This document shows, in pieces, positions 23,223 through 30,724 of a stretch of DNA of 30,724 bases. Below the pieces are notes generated by a model. It searched no databases. It was not told where the DNA came from and saw only the letters and a program-made list of their open reading frames with translations. The DNA comes from CAZOIA01 sp964579675 (GTDB lineage Bacteria > Planctomycetota > Phycisphaerae > UBA1845 > PWPN01). Each line of letters starts with the position of its first letter. The stretch's first letter is position 1. The stretch spans positions 1 to 30,724 of the forward strand of contig CAZOIA010000045.1 in NCBI GenBank assembly GCA_964579675.1, written 5' to 3'. The translations under genes were made by a program, and so were the position numbers.

Positions 23223-24368
23223 CTACGGGATCGGCTCGTAGTAGCAGTTGCGTTTCTGCGGCTGCCAGCCGGCGTCGGTGATGAGCCGGCGGATTTCCGG
23301 CTCGGTCAGGCGGTAGGTCGCCCCGGCGGCGGAGACCACGTTCTCCTCCATCATGATCGAGCCCATGTCGTTGGCACCGAAGAACAGTGCGAGTTGGCCG
23401 ATCTTGGGGCCCTGCGTTACCCAGCTCGCCTGGAGGTTCGGGACATTGTCCAGGAACACCCGGGCGATCGCGAGCGTCCTCAGATACTCATGGGCGCTGG
23501 CGAGCGCGAGGTGCTTGCCGTCGGGCGGATCGGTGCAGTCGGGGGGCCGCTGCGGGAATCGGCCCAGGGGTGTGCCGGCCGGTTGGAACGTCCAGCAGAT
23601 GAACGCGGTGAACCCGCCCGTCTCGTCCTGCAAATCGCGGACGCGGCGAAGATGCTCGATCCGCTCGGGGATCGTTTCGAGGTGGCCGAACATCATGGTG
23701 ATGCTCGTCCGCATGCCGATCCGGTGGGCTTGCCGCATGACTTCAAGGTACTCCTCCGTGCGTGTCTTGCCGCGGCTGATCCGGTCCCGAATGCGATCGA
23801 CCAGGATCTCCGCCCCGCCTCCGGGGATCGTGTCGAGCCCCGCCTCCTGCAGGCGAAGCAGCACGTCGCGGATCGACATGTCGAAAACTCGGTGAAACGC
23901 GAATACCTCCGGTGGGCTGAAGGCGTGGAGGTGAATCCCGGGGAAGCTCTTCTTGATGAACCGCAGCAGGTCGAGGTACCAATCGAAGTCGAGGATCTCC
24001 GGCGGGACTAGCCCCCCTTGCAGAAGAAGCTGCGTGCCGCCGATGTCGATCAGCTCCTGAATCTTGCGGCCGATCTCGTCGAAGGTCAGCACGTAGCCCT
24101 CGGGCAGCCCGGGCCGGCTGCGGGTGGTGCCGGGCGGGGCGGCCCTGAAGTTGCAGAAGATGCACCGGGCGGTGCACCAGTTGGCGTAGTTGATGTTGCG
24201 GTCCACGACGTAGGTGCGGTAAGGCTCGGGATGCAGGTATTGGGTGACGCCGTGGGCCCGGCGGCCGAGCTCGTGGATCGAGCAATCGAAGTACATGGCC
24301 AGGGCGTCGGCCTCGCTGATGCGGGCGAGGCGGGGTGCACCGGCGTCGGTGCCGAGGGCGGTGGTCAT
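23223..24368 (-). CDS. mqnC: Cyclic dehypoxanthinyl futalosine synthase
   Basis: Radical SAM enzyme of the futalosine route to menaquinone; closes dehypoxanthine futalosine into the spiro cyclic form. In 381 residues: RNINYANWCTARCIFCNF with the cluster cysteines C65, C69 and C72, LLLQGGLVPPEILDFDWYLDLL, HAFSPPEV, LDTIPGGGAEIL, TSITMMFGHLET, FICWTFQPAGTPLG and KIGQLALFFGANDMGSIMMEENVVSAAG, all MqnC-type. After TPLG there is a proline-rich insert (QRPPDCTDPPDGKH) that seems longer than usual. Its ATG overlaps the stop of mqnA (ATGA), so the two are translationally coupled. Function is secure from family and partner. Confidence 0.96.
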   Translation of the reverse strand: MTTALGTDAGAPRLARISEADALAMYFDCSIHELGRRAHGVTQYLHPEPYRTYVVDRNINYANWCTARCIFCNFRAAPPGTTRSRPGLPEGYVLTFDEIGRKIQELIDIGGTQLLLQGGLVPPEILDFDWYLDLLRFIKKSFPGIHLHAFSPPEVFAFHRVFDMSIRDVLLRLQEAGLDTIPGGGAEILVDRIRDRISRGKTRTEEYLEVMRQAHRIGMRTSITMMFGHLETIPERIEHLRRVRDLQDETGGFTAFICWTFQPAGTPLGRFPQRPPDCTDPPDGKHLALASAHEYLRTLAIARVFLDNVPNLQASWVTQGPKIGQLALFFGANDMGSIMMEENVVSAAGATYRLTEPEIRRLITDAGWQPQKRNCYYEPIP

Positions 24369-25198
24369 CCGACCGGCTCCCGATTTCGGGCAATGATCCC
24401 TTCGTCGGCCGCCAGTTCGAGGAATTGTCGCATACCCTCTCGGACGGGGGCGGTGACGGTGTAGACCAGTCGCCGGGTAAGGTACTCCTCGGCCAGCGGG
24501 ACGGGCCAGCCGTGGGCCGGCCCCATTTCGGCCGCAATCCCGGATGCCCGGGCGATGCCGCGATCCCGCGCTTCACTCAGGAGCTTGGCCAATCGCGAGT
24601 GGTCGCGGTTCGCCGGTGCCGCCCACACCGCGAAGACGAACGGCAACTTCGTCCATGCCTTCCACGCCCCGCCGAGGTCGATCTCGTGGTCGAAACCGCT
24701 CCGTGGAGCCGTCACCACTTTGTCGCCGATGAGCAGCACCGATTCGCAGTCGTCGAGGCTGGCGGCGCTGGACAGAGGTGCGAGCGTGAGCGGGCGCTGG
24801 TACCAGTGCTTCCAGATCAGCCGGGCCAGCGCGATCGAGGTGTGCGAATCGTCGTCCGCATAAAGGACCGTCATCTGCTCCGGCGGCACGCGGGAGAAGA
24901 CGCGGACGGTCAGCGTCTCGCCGTTGCAGCCTATGCAGGCATCCGAGATCCGTTGCCACGGACCGCTGGCACGGCCCGGCTCAGCCCCTCGGGCGGGGTC
25001 GTTTTCCCGGGCCAGATCAATCACCGGGATCAGGGCGGCGTCCACCTGCCCGCTTCGCAACATCGCCGGCAGCGCGGACGGGACCGCGTAGTGCAGGCTG
25101 AGGGCGGGCCCGGCATCCAGTCCCTCGATCAGCGGCCGGGCGTTCAGAAAGGAGACCACACCCAGGCTCGTCGCCGTCGGATCGCTTTTTTGCGTCAT
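24365..25198 (-). CDS. mqnA: Chorismate dehydratase (futalosine pathway)
   Basis: Removes water from chorismate to give 3-enolpyruvylbenzoate, the entry step of futalosine menaquinone synthesis. The 277 residues have the periplasmic-binding-protein-like two-lobe fold: VVSFLNARPLIEGL at the start, LPAMLRSGQVDAALIPVIDL, SDACIGCNGETLTVRVFSR, LYADDDSHTSIALARLIW, LLIGDKVV, and DLGGAWKAWTKLPFVFAVWA. The mqnC ATG overlaps its stop by four bases. mqnB/mqnE and mqnD are not in the window. It diverges from a lipoprotein gene, with 130 bases between the starts that must hold its promoter. Confidence 0.95.
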   Translation of the reverse strand: MTQKSDPTATSLGVVSFLNARPLIEGLDAGPALSLHYAVPSALPAMLRSGQVDAALIPVIDLARENDPARGAEPGRASGPWQRISDACIGCNGETLTVRVFSRVPPEQMTVLYADDDSHTSIALARLIWKHWYQRPLTLAPLSSAASLDDCESVLLIGDKVVTAPRSGFDHEIDLGGAWKAWTKLPFVFAVWAAPANRDHSRLAKLLSEARDRGIARASGIAAEMGPAHGWPVPLAEEYLTRRLVYTVTAPVREGMRQFLELAADEGIIARNREPVG

Positions 25199-25328
25199 GC
25201 TTGCAGATTATAGCGGTCCCGCCGGCGGGACGACACTCTCACCGGAGCGGTTCGACGCTTTTGAAAGTGCGCAGACCGCACGCTATCTTGTCGGCACGGC
25301 TGGTGCGGGTTTCAAGAGAGCGGCGAGT

Positions 25329-25925
25329 ATGGACCGGATTGCTGGCGCGATTGGATTTGGTTGCCCCTGGGTGCTCATGGTATCGCTGGGCGGGCTGCTC
25401 GGCTGCGGTGGGCCCGAGGTGACGCGAATCGAGGTGACGACGTACGACGGGTCGGGTTCGGCCCGGCATCACGACACGGAGTTCGTGCGGGCCTCCTACT
25501 ACCGACCCCCGAACGGGATGGTGGAGCTGGTCCTGTGGGCCGAGGACCCCAGCACCCTGGACCCGACCCAGAGGATTACGCAGATCGTCTATGTCAAGGA
25601 GTTCTGGAACCCGCGGCCGGGGACGACCTACGCCGAGCCGACCCAGATCAACGCCCGGGTGCAGTACGCCCTGCTCAGCCCGCCGACCGGGGTGCGATAC
25701 GATGGGGCTGCTTTTCTCACGTACAGGATCAACCGGTGGACCGGCGTGCTGACCGGCCGGCTCGAATCGGGCAACCTCGCCCCGCGCTACCACATGGGCG
25801 GGGCCGACGTGCCCTTCGGACCGGCACGGTTCACCGGGGCAATCCGCGCGGTCCAGAACCAGGCGCAGGTCGTCCACGCTGTTCAGATGCTCGAATCGCT
25901 GTTCAGCAAACGGGTGGAGAATTGA
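25329..25925 (+). CDS. Hypothetical lipoprotein
   Basis: No known family recognised. The 198 residues begin with a hydrophobic leader and a lipobox LLGC with Cys26 as the probable lipidated residue, then a beta-rich stretch that starts VTRIEVTTYDGSG and ends in a helix (AVQMLESLFSKRVEN). The ORF opens at 25197, but a start at ATG 25329 places the leader correctly and has GAGAG before it. The middle contains QRITQIVYVKEFWNPRPGTTYAEPTQINARVQYAL, suggesting a compact soluble domain. It diverges from mqnA. Its stop codon lies inside the left arm of a 36-base inverted repeat. Role unknown; outer-membrane or periplasmic location is inferred from the lipobox. Confidence 0.8.
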   Translation: MDRIAGAIGFGCPWVLMVSLGGLLGCGGPEVTRIEVTTYDGSGSARHHDTEFVRASYYRPPNGMVELVLWAEDPSTLDPTQRITQIVYVKEFWNPRPGTTYAEPTQINARVQYALLSPPTGVRYDGAAFLTYRINRWTGVLTGRLESGNLAPRYHMGGADVPFGPARFTGAIRAVQNQAQVVHAVQMLESLFSKRVEN

Positions 25926-26033
25926 GAATCAAGAATTGAGAGTTGAGAATCGAGGGTTTTACTCTTGACAGAACGAGCGCGAGGATCGCAACCCCTTCCT
26001 CCATTCTCCATTCTTCATTCTTCATTCTCAATT
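25920..26033. repeat. 36-base imperfect inverted repeat
   Basis: Arms 25920-25955 and 25998-26033 match at 30 of 36 positions when one is inverted, around a 42-base centre. The arms are made of AATTGAGAAT/GAAGAAT-like pieces and are far more AT-rich than the surroundings. The left arm overlaps the end of the lipoprotein gene and the right arm ends ten bases before the end of pyrE. Confidence 0.8.
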
Positions 26034-26043
26034 GTTTGTGGTT

Positions 26044-26568
26044 TCATTCGTTGACGCCGAGGTCGGTTTTCGTCATGAGCGAGACGAAGGAATAACCGGC
26101 GGCCTCGATGTTCTCGCGGGCACCCTCCTGGCGGTCGATGACGGCGACGATCTTCTCGACGGTCGCGCCGGCGTCGGTGATGGTCCTGGCGGCTTCAAGG
26201 ACCTGACCGCCGGTGGTGGCGACGTCCTCGACGAGGAGGATGTGGTCGCCCGCTTCCAGCTTGCCCTCATACATCTTCTGAGTGCCGTAGCCCTTCCTGG
26301 CATTGCGAATGATCACGAACGGCAGCCCGCTGGCCATCGACGCCGACGCCGCCAGGGCCACGCCGCCGAGTTCAGCCCCGGCGAACCGCGTCGTGCCGGG
26401 ACCGACGTGCCGGGCAAATCGCTCGCCCAACTCGCGCAGGATCGTGGGATCCGCCTCGAAGAGGTACTTGTCAAGGTAGTACTTGCTCTTTCGTCCCGAG
26501 CGGAGCGTGAACTGGCCCCGCAGCAGGGCGGCTGATTTGATGGCGTCCAACAGTGCCTGGTCGGTCAT
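26044..26568 (-). CDS. pyrE: Orotate phosphoribosyltransferase
   Basis: Joins orotate to PRPP to give orotidine 5'-phosphate in pyrimidine synthesis. 174 residues, normal for the shorter pyrE type. Seen: GQFTLRSGRKSKYYLDKY near the start, AGAELGGVALAASAS, FVIIRNARKGYGTQK with the flexible-loop lysines, and the PRPP-binding signature ILLVEDVATTGGQ (110-122). ATG 26568 is chosen over 26634 because the extra residues are unlike the family and GGAG lies nine bases before it. No other pyrimidine gene is adjacent. The exact 28-base repeat occurs 66 bases upstream of this start, in the same direction as the gene. Confidence 0.95.
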   Translation of the reverse strand: MTDQALLDAIKSAALLRGQFTLRSGRKSKYYLDKYLFEADPTILRELGERFARHVGPGTTRFAGAELGGVALAASASMASGLPFVIIRNARKGYGTQKMYEGKLEAGDHILLVEDVATTGGQVLEAARTITDAGATVEKIVAVIDRQEGARENIEAAGYSFVSLMTKTDLGVNE

Positions 26569-26634
26569 GCGGGTGTTCTCCAAGAGGTCGCTCAAAATGA
26601 TACCGCGGCTGCTCTCCGGGCAACAACAGTCCAA

Positions 26635-26662
26635 GCGCTCCCCTTCGGGTCGCGGCTAAACG
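26635..26662 (-). repeat. 28-base repeat, fourth copy
   Basis: Reverse complement matches the three copies at 20494-20603 with no mismatch, while flanks differ. This fixes the element at 28 bases. Confidence 0.9.
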
Positions 26663-26736
26663 CGGCTTCTCGCTCCTTCTGCTTCTGCGTACTACAGACC
26701 CGTCGGATCCTGTTTTCCTGACAAGTTCCCGGCTCG

Positions 26737-26750
26737 GCCGCTTGCGGCTT
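26737..26750. repeat. Palindromic dispersed repeat, copy 3
   Basis: GCCGCTTGCGGCTT, the inverse of AAGCCGCAAGCGGC found at 18169-18182 and 22135-22148. Confidence 0.65.
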
Positions 26751-26805
26751 GGCAGAACCAGGGCGCTGCTTCCGGGGCCCCTGCCGCCGATCCTTCTCAC
26801 TTCTT

Positions 26806-26835
26806 ATCTGCGTTAATCGGCGTTCATCGGCGGTT
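26806..26835 (+). repeat. 10-base-period repeat (ATCTGCGTTA type)
   Basis: ATCTGCGTTA, ATCGGCGTTC, ATCGGCGGTT in a row. Similar ATCTGCGTTCATCTGCGG strings are known as scattered intergenic sequences in many bacterial genomes. Confidence 0.7.
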
Positions 26836-26943
26836 TCGACTTCCTGGCCGCCTTGGTGCTTGCGAAACGAGCGCCGATAGTGGTATCCTGGCGGACAGGT
26901 CGGGCTGCCATGTCCACTCGCCCTGGGCCAGGGGAAATGCGAG

Positions 26944-28446
26944 ATGCCGGAACCGAATCCGGTCGCGTCGTCCGCTTACCGGTTGATTATCCTGGTTGGG
27001 TCGGCCATTGCCGCGGCGCTGGCTGCACCCGCGCTTGTCCGGGGTGGGACATCCGGCGGCGAGCCCACTGCCGAGTTGCGTCTCATGTCGTTCAACGTCC
27101 GCGTCGATTCCGGCTCCACCGCCTGTCCCAACGGGTGGCTCTGCCCCTCCGCTCCCCGCCGCGACAAGGCCCTCGTCGTCATCAACGGCTTCGGCCCCGA
27201 CGTTCTCGGCGTCCAGGAAGCCCTGATCAACCAGGTCAACGACCTGCAGAACGGCTTGAGCGGCTATGACTTCTATGGCGTGGGCCGCGACGATGGGTAT
27301 CTCGGCGGCGAGTTCTGCGGCATCTACTATCGAAGTGACCGTTTTGCCCATGCTGACCAGGGCACCTTCTGGCTCAGCTACACGCCCGATGTGCCCGGGT
27401 CGATCTTCCCCGGGGCCGCCTGCAGACGTATCGCTTCGTGGGTCAGACTCTGCGACGCCGCCACCGGCCAAGCTTACTTCGTGCTCAACACCCACTGGGA
27501 CCACGTCAGCCAGGACGCCCGTTTCTACTCCGCCCAGCTTATCCGCCAGAAGATTGACGAGCTTTCCGGCGGGCTGCCGGTTGTTGTCATGGGCGATCTG
27601 AACGCCACCGAGGACAACCCGGCTTACCTGGAGATGATCGGTACGAATGACCCTGGCGGGCTGCAACTGCTGGATGCCTACCGGGAGGTCTTTCCCGTCC
27701 GGCAGCCCGACGAAGCCACCAGCCACGGCTTCACCGGCAATCCCTACGGATCACGCATTGATCATGTGCTTCATGCCGAGTTCTTCCTGGCGGTCGATGC
27801 GTCGATCGACCGGACGGACTTCTCGGGCACCTATCCCTCAGACCACTTCCCGGTCACGGCTACGTTCCACGTCTTCGAGACGTCGCCCACACTGGAGGTC
27901 GTCCCCTCCTCCTTTGCCCGAAGCGTCGTCCGAGGCCATGATCTGCCAAACGATACCTTCACCGTCGCCGACCGCGACGGCGGCTGCTTGATGAGCTATA
28001 CGATTACTGACGACGTAGACTGGCTATCCGTGTACCCTGCCGGCGGAGCTTCCTTCGGCGAAATCGACACTATTACCATCATCTACGACACCGCCTCGCT
28101 GAGCGTTGACTCACACGTTGCCACCATCACCATCGACGCCCCGCGTGCCGCCAACACGCCGCAGGAAATCACGGTGAACGTGACCGTCTCGATACCGGGC
28201 GACGTCGATCAGGATGGCGACGTGGACCAGGAGGACTTCGGACACTTGCAGGCGTGCTTGAGCGGGCCCGGTGCAGCGCAGGGCGACCCGGCATGTGCCA
28301 GGACCCTCCTTGACGACGACGAAGACGTGGACCAGGATGACCTGAGCATCTTGCTCAACTGCATCTCCGGTCCGAACGTGCCGGCCAACCCGTCCTGCAG
28401 CATACCCAGCGGGCGCGCTGCCGGTCGCGATGCCGTGATGCGGTGA
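26944..28446 (+). CDS. Secreted endonuclease/exonuclease/phosphatase-fold protein with beta-sandwich and dockerin-like domains
   Basis: The 500 residues start with an export leader (YRLIILVGSAIAAALAAPALV). Residues ~44-312 form an EEP domain with its active-site set: Asn51 (SFNVR), Glu92 (GVQEA), His184 (NTHWDH), Asp218 and Asn220 (MGDLNATEDNP), Asp273-His274 (SRIDHVL) and Asp300-His301 (PSDHFPV). Such domains act on nucleic acids, phospholipids or phosphoinositols, so the substrate is open. Residues ~316-415 look like a BACON-type beta sandwich (SYTITDDVDWLSVYPAGG). Residues ~418-485 hold two calcium-loop repeats, DVDQDGDVDQEDF and DDDEDVDQDDLS, the dockerin-like tail common in planctomycetes. 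ATG 26944 follows AGGGGA at eight bases. Confidence 0.9.
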   Translation: MPEPNPVASSAYRLIILVGSAIAAALAAPALVRGGTSGGEPTAELRLMSFNVRVDSGSTACPNGWLCPSAPRRDKALVVINGFGPDVLGVQEALINQVNDLQNGLSGYDFYGVGRDDGYLGGEFCGIYYRSDRFAHADQGTFWLSYTPDVPGSIFPGAACRRIASWVRLCDAATGQAYFVLNTHWDHVSQDARFYSAQLIRQKIDELSGGLPVVVMGDLNATEDNPAYLEMIGTNDPGGLQLLDAYREVFPVRQPDEATSHGFTGNPYGSRIDHVLHAEFFLAVDASIDRTDFSGTYPSDHFPVTATFHVFETSPTLEVVPSSFARSVVRGHDLPNDTFTVADRDGGCLMSYTITDDVDWLSVYPAGGASFGEIDTITIIYDTASLSVDSHVATITIDAPRAANTPQEITVNVTVSIPGDVDQDGDVDQEDFGHLQACLSGPGAAQGDPACARTLLDDDEDVDQDDLSILLNCISGPNVPANPSCSIPSGRAAGRDAVMR

Positions 28447-28499
28447 AAGCACCGTCGGCAGGTGCCGATCCGCAGGCTCTATGAGAGGAGAAAAGCAGA

Positions 28500-29642
28500 A
28501 TGAGATCGTCAATCACAGTTGGAGTTGTGCTGATGGGCCTGCTTGTGAGCACGCCATCGACGGGGCAAGCGATTCCTTACACGTTCACGAAGATCGCGGA
28601 CACCCGGGGCGCATTCAACGAGGTGGGATACTACGTTGGCATAAACAACGCAGGGACCGTGGCGTTCACCGGCGTCCCTGCTGCGGCACCGACCGGCGTG
28701 TTCACCGGCGATGGTGGTGCCATCGCCGCCATCGCCGACGCCAGCGGGCCATTGAGTGAGTTCCTCGGCACACCTGCCATTAACGATAGCGGCACGGTGG
28801 CCTTCACCGCCCGGTTCGACGCGGGCGGGCTTGGCAAGTTCACGTCCAGCGGAGGACCGATTACCACCCTCGCCACCACCACCGGCGCCGGGGGCTCACT
28901 GTGGTCACTCAGTTCAGATTCCTCCATCAACAATGCGGCAACAGCGGCGTTCTGGGGGCAGATCAATTCCTCCACGCAGGCGGTTTTCACCGGCAACGGG
29001 GGGCCTGCAAGCCCTGTCTACGACACCAACGGTCCGTTCAGCTCCTTCAGCCTTTATTGCACCATCAACAATGCCGGGACCCTCGCCTTCCAGGCCGACC
29101 TGGATTCGGGAGGCTACGGCATCTTCACCGGCAGCGGGGGCCCGACGACCACCATTGCCCTGAACAGCGGTCCTTATGAGCGTCTCTTCGGCTTCGACGC
29201 CAACGACGCAGGGACGGTCGTTTTTGCGGCCGAGACGGCCGGCGGAGGCTATGGGCTGTTCGCCGGCAGCGGCGGTGCCGCTACTCTCATCGTCGATGAC
29301 AGTGGACCCTTTGAGTCGTACGCCCAGCCCGACGTGAACAACCTGGGCCAGGTCGCTTTCCTCACCCATCTGGACGCGGGAGGTTCCGGCATCTTTACCG
29401 GGCCGGACGTCGTGGCGGACAAGGTCATCACCACCGGCGATGTTCTCTTCGGCTCCACGGTGGAGCGGTTCGCATTCGCGCGCGAGTGTTTCAATGATGC
29501 CGGGCAGGTTGCGTTCTATGCCCGCCTGGCGGACGGAACGGAGGGCATCTACCTCGGCACGCCGATCCCCGAGCCGGGAACGCTTTTGCTGGTTGTGCTC
29601 AGCACTCTTGGGCTGATGGGGCGCCGGGGCCGCCGTTCATAG
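28500..29642 (+). CDS. PEP-CTERM protein with seven internal repeats
   Basis: Exported protein of the PEP-CTERM/exosortase sorting type. 380 residues: signal peptide (1-~24), then seven repeats beginning at about 48, 94, 143, 189, 234, 279 and 331, each with an INNAGTVAF-like opening and, in most, a GIFTGSGGP-like strand about 20 residues later. Spacing is 45-52 residues. The end is PEPGTLLLVVLSTLGLMGRRGRRS: PEP, one membrane helix and an Arg-rich end. Seven evenly spaced repeats suggest a beta-propeller, which is inference. AGAGGAG lies upstream of ATG 28500. It follows the nuclease-fold gene by 53 bases and may share its transcript. No exosortase gene is in the window. Confidence 0.9.
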   Translation: MRSSITVGVVLMGLLVSTPSTGQAIPYTFTKIADTRGAFNEVGYYVGINNAGTVAFTGVPAAAPTGVFTGDGGAIAAIADASGPLSEFLGTPAINDSGTVAFTARFDAGGLGKFTSSGGPITTLATTTGAGGSLWSLSSDSSINNAATAAFWGQINSSTQAVFTGNGGPASPVYDTNGPFSSFSLYCTINNAGTLAFQADLDSGGYGIFTGSGGPTTTIALNSGPYERLFGFDANDAGTVVFAAETAGGGYGLFAGSGGAATLIVDDSGPFESYAQPDVNNLGQVAFLTHLDAGGSGIFTGPDVVADKVITTGDVLFGSTVERFAFARECFNDAGQVAFYARLADGTEGIYLGTPIPEPGTLLLVVLSTLGLMGRRGRRS

Positions 29643-29685
29643 GGACGGAGGGCGCAAACGGGGACGCGAGGACACGAGGGCAGGA

Positions 29686-30564
29686 ATGGGCAGACCGGAT
29701 ATGCGGGTGCATGCTTGTTTGAAAAAGCCGCTGCGGGGTCTCATGAACACTCTGTTGATGACCGCCGCATTGTCCGGGCCGGGTTGCCGGGGACCTGAGC
29801 AGGCCCCTGCTACCCGTCCATCAGATCAGGCGGACAACGAGATGATCGTCATGACAATCGTCTACGACAACAACCCCGGCCCGAAGCATTTGACGACCGC
29901 GTGGGGCTTTGCCTGCGTGATTCAGGGGTTTGACAAGACCGTGCTCTTCGATACCGGCGGAAGCGGCGAGATCCTTCTGGAGAACATGCGCCGGTGTAAC
30001 CTGGACCCTGGCCAGATCGATGTCGTGGTAATCAGTCACATCCACGGCGACCACACGGGCGGGTTATGGTCGTTTCTCCAGACCCGAAAGGGCATACCGG
30101 TCTACCTGCCGGCCGGCTTTCCAGCCGCGTTCAAGGAGCGCGTGGAATTGCTCGGCGCCCGGGTGCAGGAAGCCCCGGAATCGGAGGTGATCTGCCCGGG
30201 CGCTCGGACGACGGGGACGATGGGAAAAGGAGCGATTGAGGAACACGGACTCTGCGTCAAGAGCGCCCGAGGTTGGGTGCTGATTACCGGCTGCGCGCAC
30301 CCGGGCGTGGCCGAGATGGCCACGCGGGCCAGGCAGGTGACCGACGCTCCCCTCTGCCTGGTCGTTGGGGGATTCCACATGGCCTCGCAGTCAGCGCGCC
30401 AGATCGGCGCGGTCATCAACCGTTTCGAGGAATTGGGTATCCAGCAGGTTGCCCCGTGCCACTGCTCAGGGGATACCGCACGCCAACTGTTCGAGCGGCA
30501 TTACGGCGATCGCTGCACGCTTGCCGGGGTCGGCAGCGTATTGAAATTCCAACGTGGCCAGTAG
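29686..30564 (+). CDS. Exported metallo-beta-lactamase-fold hydrolase
   Basis: Zinc hydrolase of the COG1237 type (annotated in relatives as a dihydropterin-ribofuranosylaminobenzene phosphate synthase-like protein); true substrate unknown. In 292 residues: leader MNTLLMTAALSGPGC (20-34), where Cys34 could be lipidated although the lipobox is poor, then the MBL fold: TVLFDTGGSG, the zinc motif SHIHGDHTGG (His118, His120, Asp122, His123), TGCAHPGVAEM with His205, GGFHMAS and PCHCSG with His259. All metal ligands are present, so it should be active. Starts at 29686 and 29701 (ATG) are both possible. It lies 43 bases after the PEP-CTERM gene on the same strand. Confidence 0.88.
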   Translation: MGRPDMRVHACLKKPLRGLMNTLLMTAALSGPGCRGPEQAPATRPSDQADNEMIVMTIVYDNNPGPKHLTTAWGFACVIQGFDKTVLFDTGGSGEILLENMRRCNLDPGQIDVVVISHIHGDHTGGLWSFLQTRKGIPVYLPAGFPAAFKERVELLGARVQEAPESEVICPGARTTGTMGKGAIEEHGLCVKSARGWVLITGCAHPGVAEMATRARQVTDAPLCLVVGGFHMASQSARQIGAVINRFEELGIQQVAPCHCSGDTARQLFERHYGDRCTLAGVGSVLKFQRGQ

Positions 30565-30724
30565 GTGTGACCTGGCCCGAGGCCGTCGGGTGCGAGACGG
30601 CAAAGGTAAGGCTTATCCAACCTGGGCCAGGTGGCGGGCTACCCATCCCCGACTGGGTGCACGACAATTCCGGCGGGGACCTTCGGGCGGGCAGCGGGGG
30701 CGGCACCTCGCTTTTCCGAACCCC
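30565..30724. other. Window end, no gene seen
   Basis: 160 bases after the hydrolase stop. No start, RNA or repeat was recognised. Confidence 0.4.

Larger units (their letters stand above)
26569..26943. other. 375-base divergent gap rich in repeats
   Basis: Between pyrE and the nuclease-fold gene. It contains the fourth 28-base repeat (26635-26662), the third palindromic repeat (26737-26750) and a three-unit 10-base-period element (26806-26835). No convincing ORF was found. Confidence 0.6.

Noticed and set aside
24365..24368. Overlap of mqnA and mqnC as a frameshift or assembly error
   Set aside because: ATGA overlaps are normal for coupled genes and both proteins are complete.

Overview
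The window looks like chromosomal DNA of a planctomycete-type bacterium, most likely near the Phycisphaerae. It is GC-rich, with a Gram-negative envelope set (lpxA and two LptF/LptG-type permeases), futalosine menaquinone genes (mqnA, mqnC), a Tat-signal Gfo/Idh/MocA oxidoreductase, a PEP-CTERM protein, and a secreted nuclease-fold protein ending in the dockerin-like double EF-hand (GDVDQDGDVDQEDF) common in that group. The lineage is inferred from these family signatures, not from a marker tree. No rRNA, tRNA, CRISPR array, transposase or prophage was seen.

Layout. 1-930: a cut-off upstream context with a degenerate receiver fused to a domain resembling hydrogenase-maturation proteases. 940-3175 (minus): uppS and purA. 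3547-5046 (minus): an AAA/DUF4143 ATPase of lower GC behind an AT-rich, possibly leaderless promoter. 5233-11158 (minus): FAD oxidoreductase, L-lactate permease, argJ, a ThiF-like E1 enzyme and a possible small membrane ORF. 11308-13413 (plus): Gfo/Idh oxidoreductase and a lysine-tailed HU protein with a good promoter. 13567-17851 (minus): an orphan Hpt protein, accD and the two LptF/G permeases. 18474-22127 (plus): an MFS-acyltransferase fusion and a secreted pectate-lyase-like protein. 22165-25198 (minus): lpxA, mqnC, mqnA. 25329-30564: a lipoprotein (plus), pyrE (minus), then three exported proteins (plus).

Working together. UppS, AccD, LpxA, the Lpt pair and the MFS-acyltransferase all serve envelope lipids, and the Lpt pair plus accD sit in one minus-strand run. 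mqnA and mqnC overlap by four bases and make consecutive-pathway enzymes of menaquinone synthesis. The ThiF-like gene and argJ are 24 bases apart. The 3' third is rich in exported proteins for the cell surface or for polymer breakdown.

The gaps between genes carry several families of small repeats: an exact 28-base element in four copies, a palindromic AAGCCGCAAGCGGC element in three, a bulged hairpin in two copies with a compensatory base-pair change, four 24-base tandem units, a 36-base imperfect inverted repeat, and a 10-base-period element. These, the receiver/protease-like fusion, the enlarged LptF/G protein and the fusion acyltransferase with an altered motif are the most unusual items. 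No single complete new system is evident.
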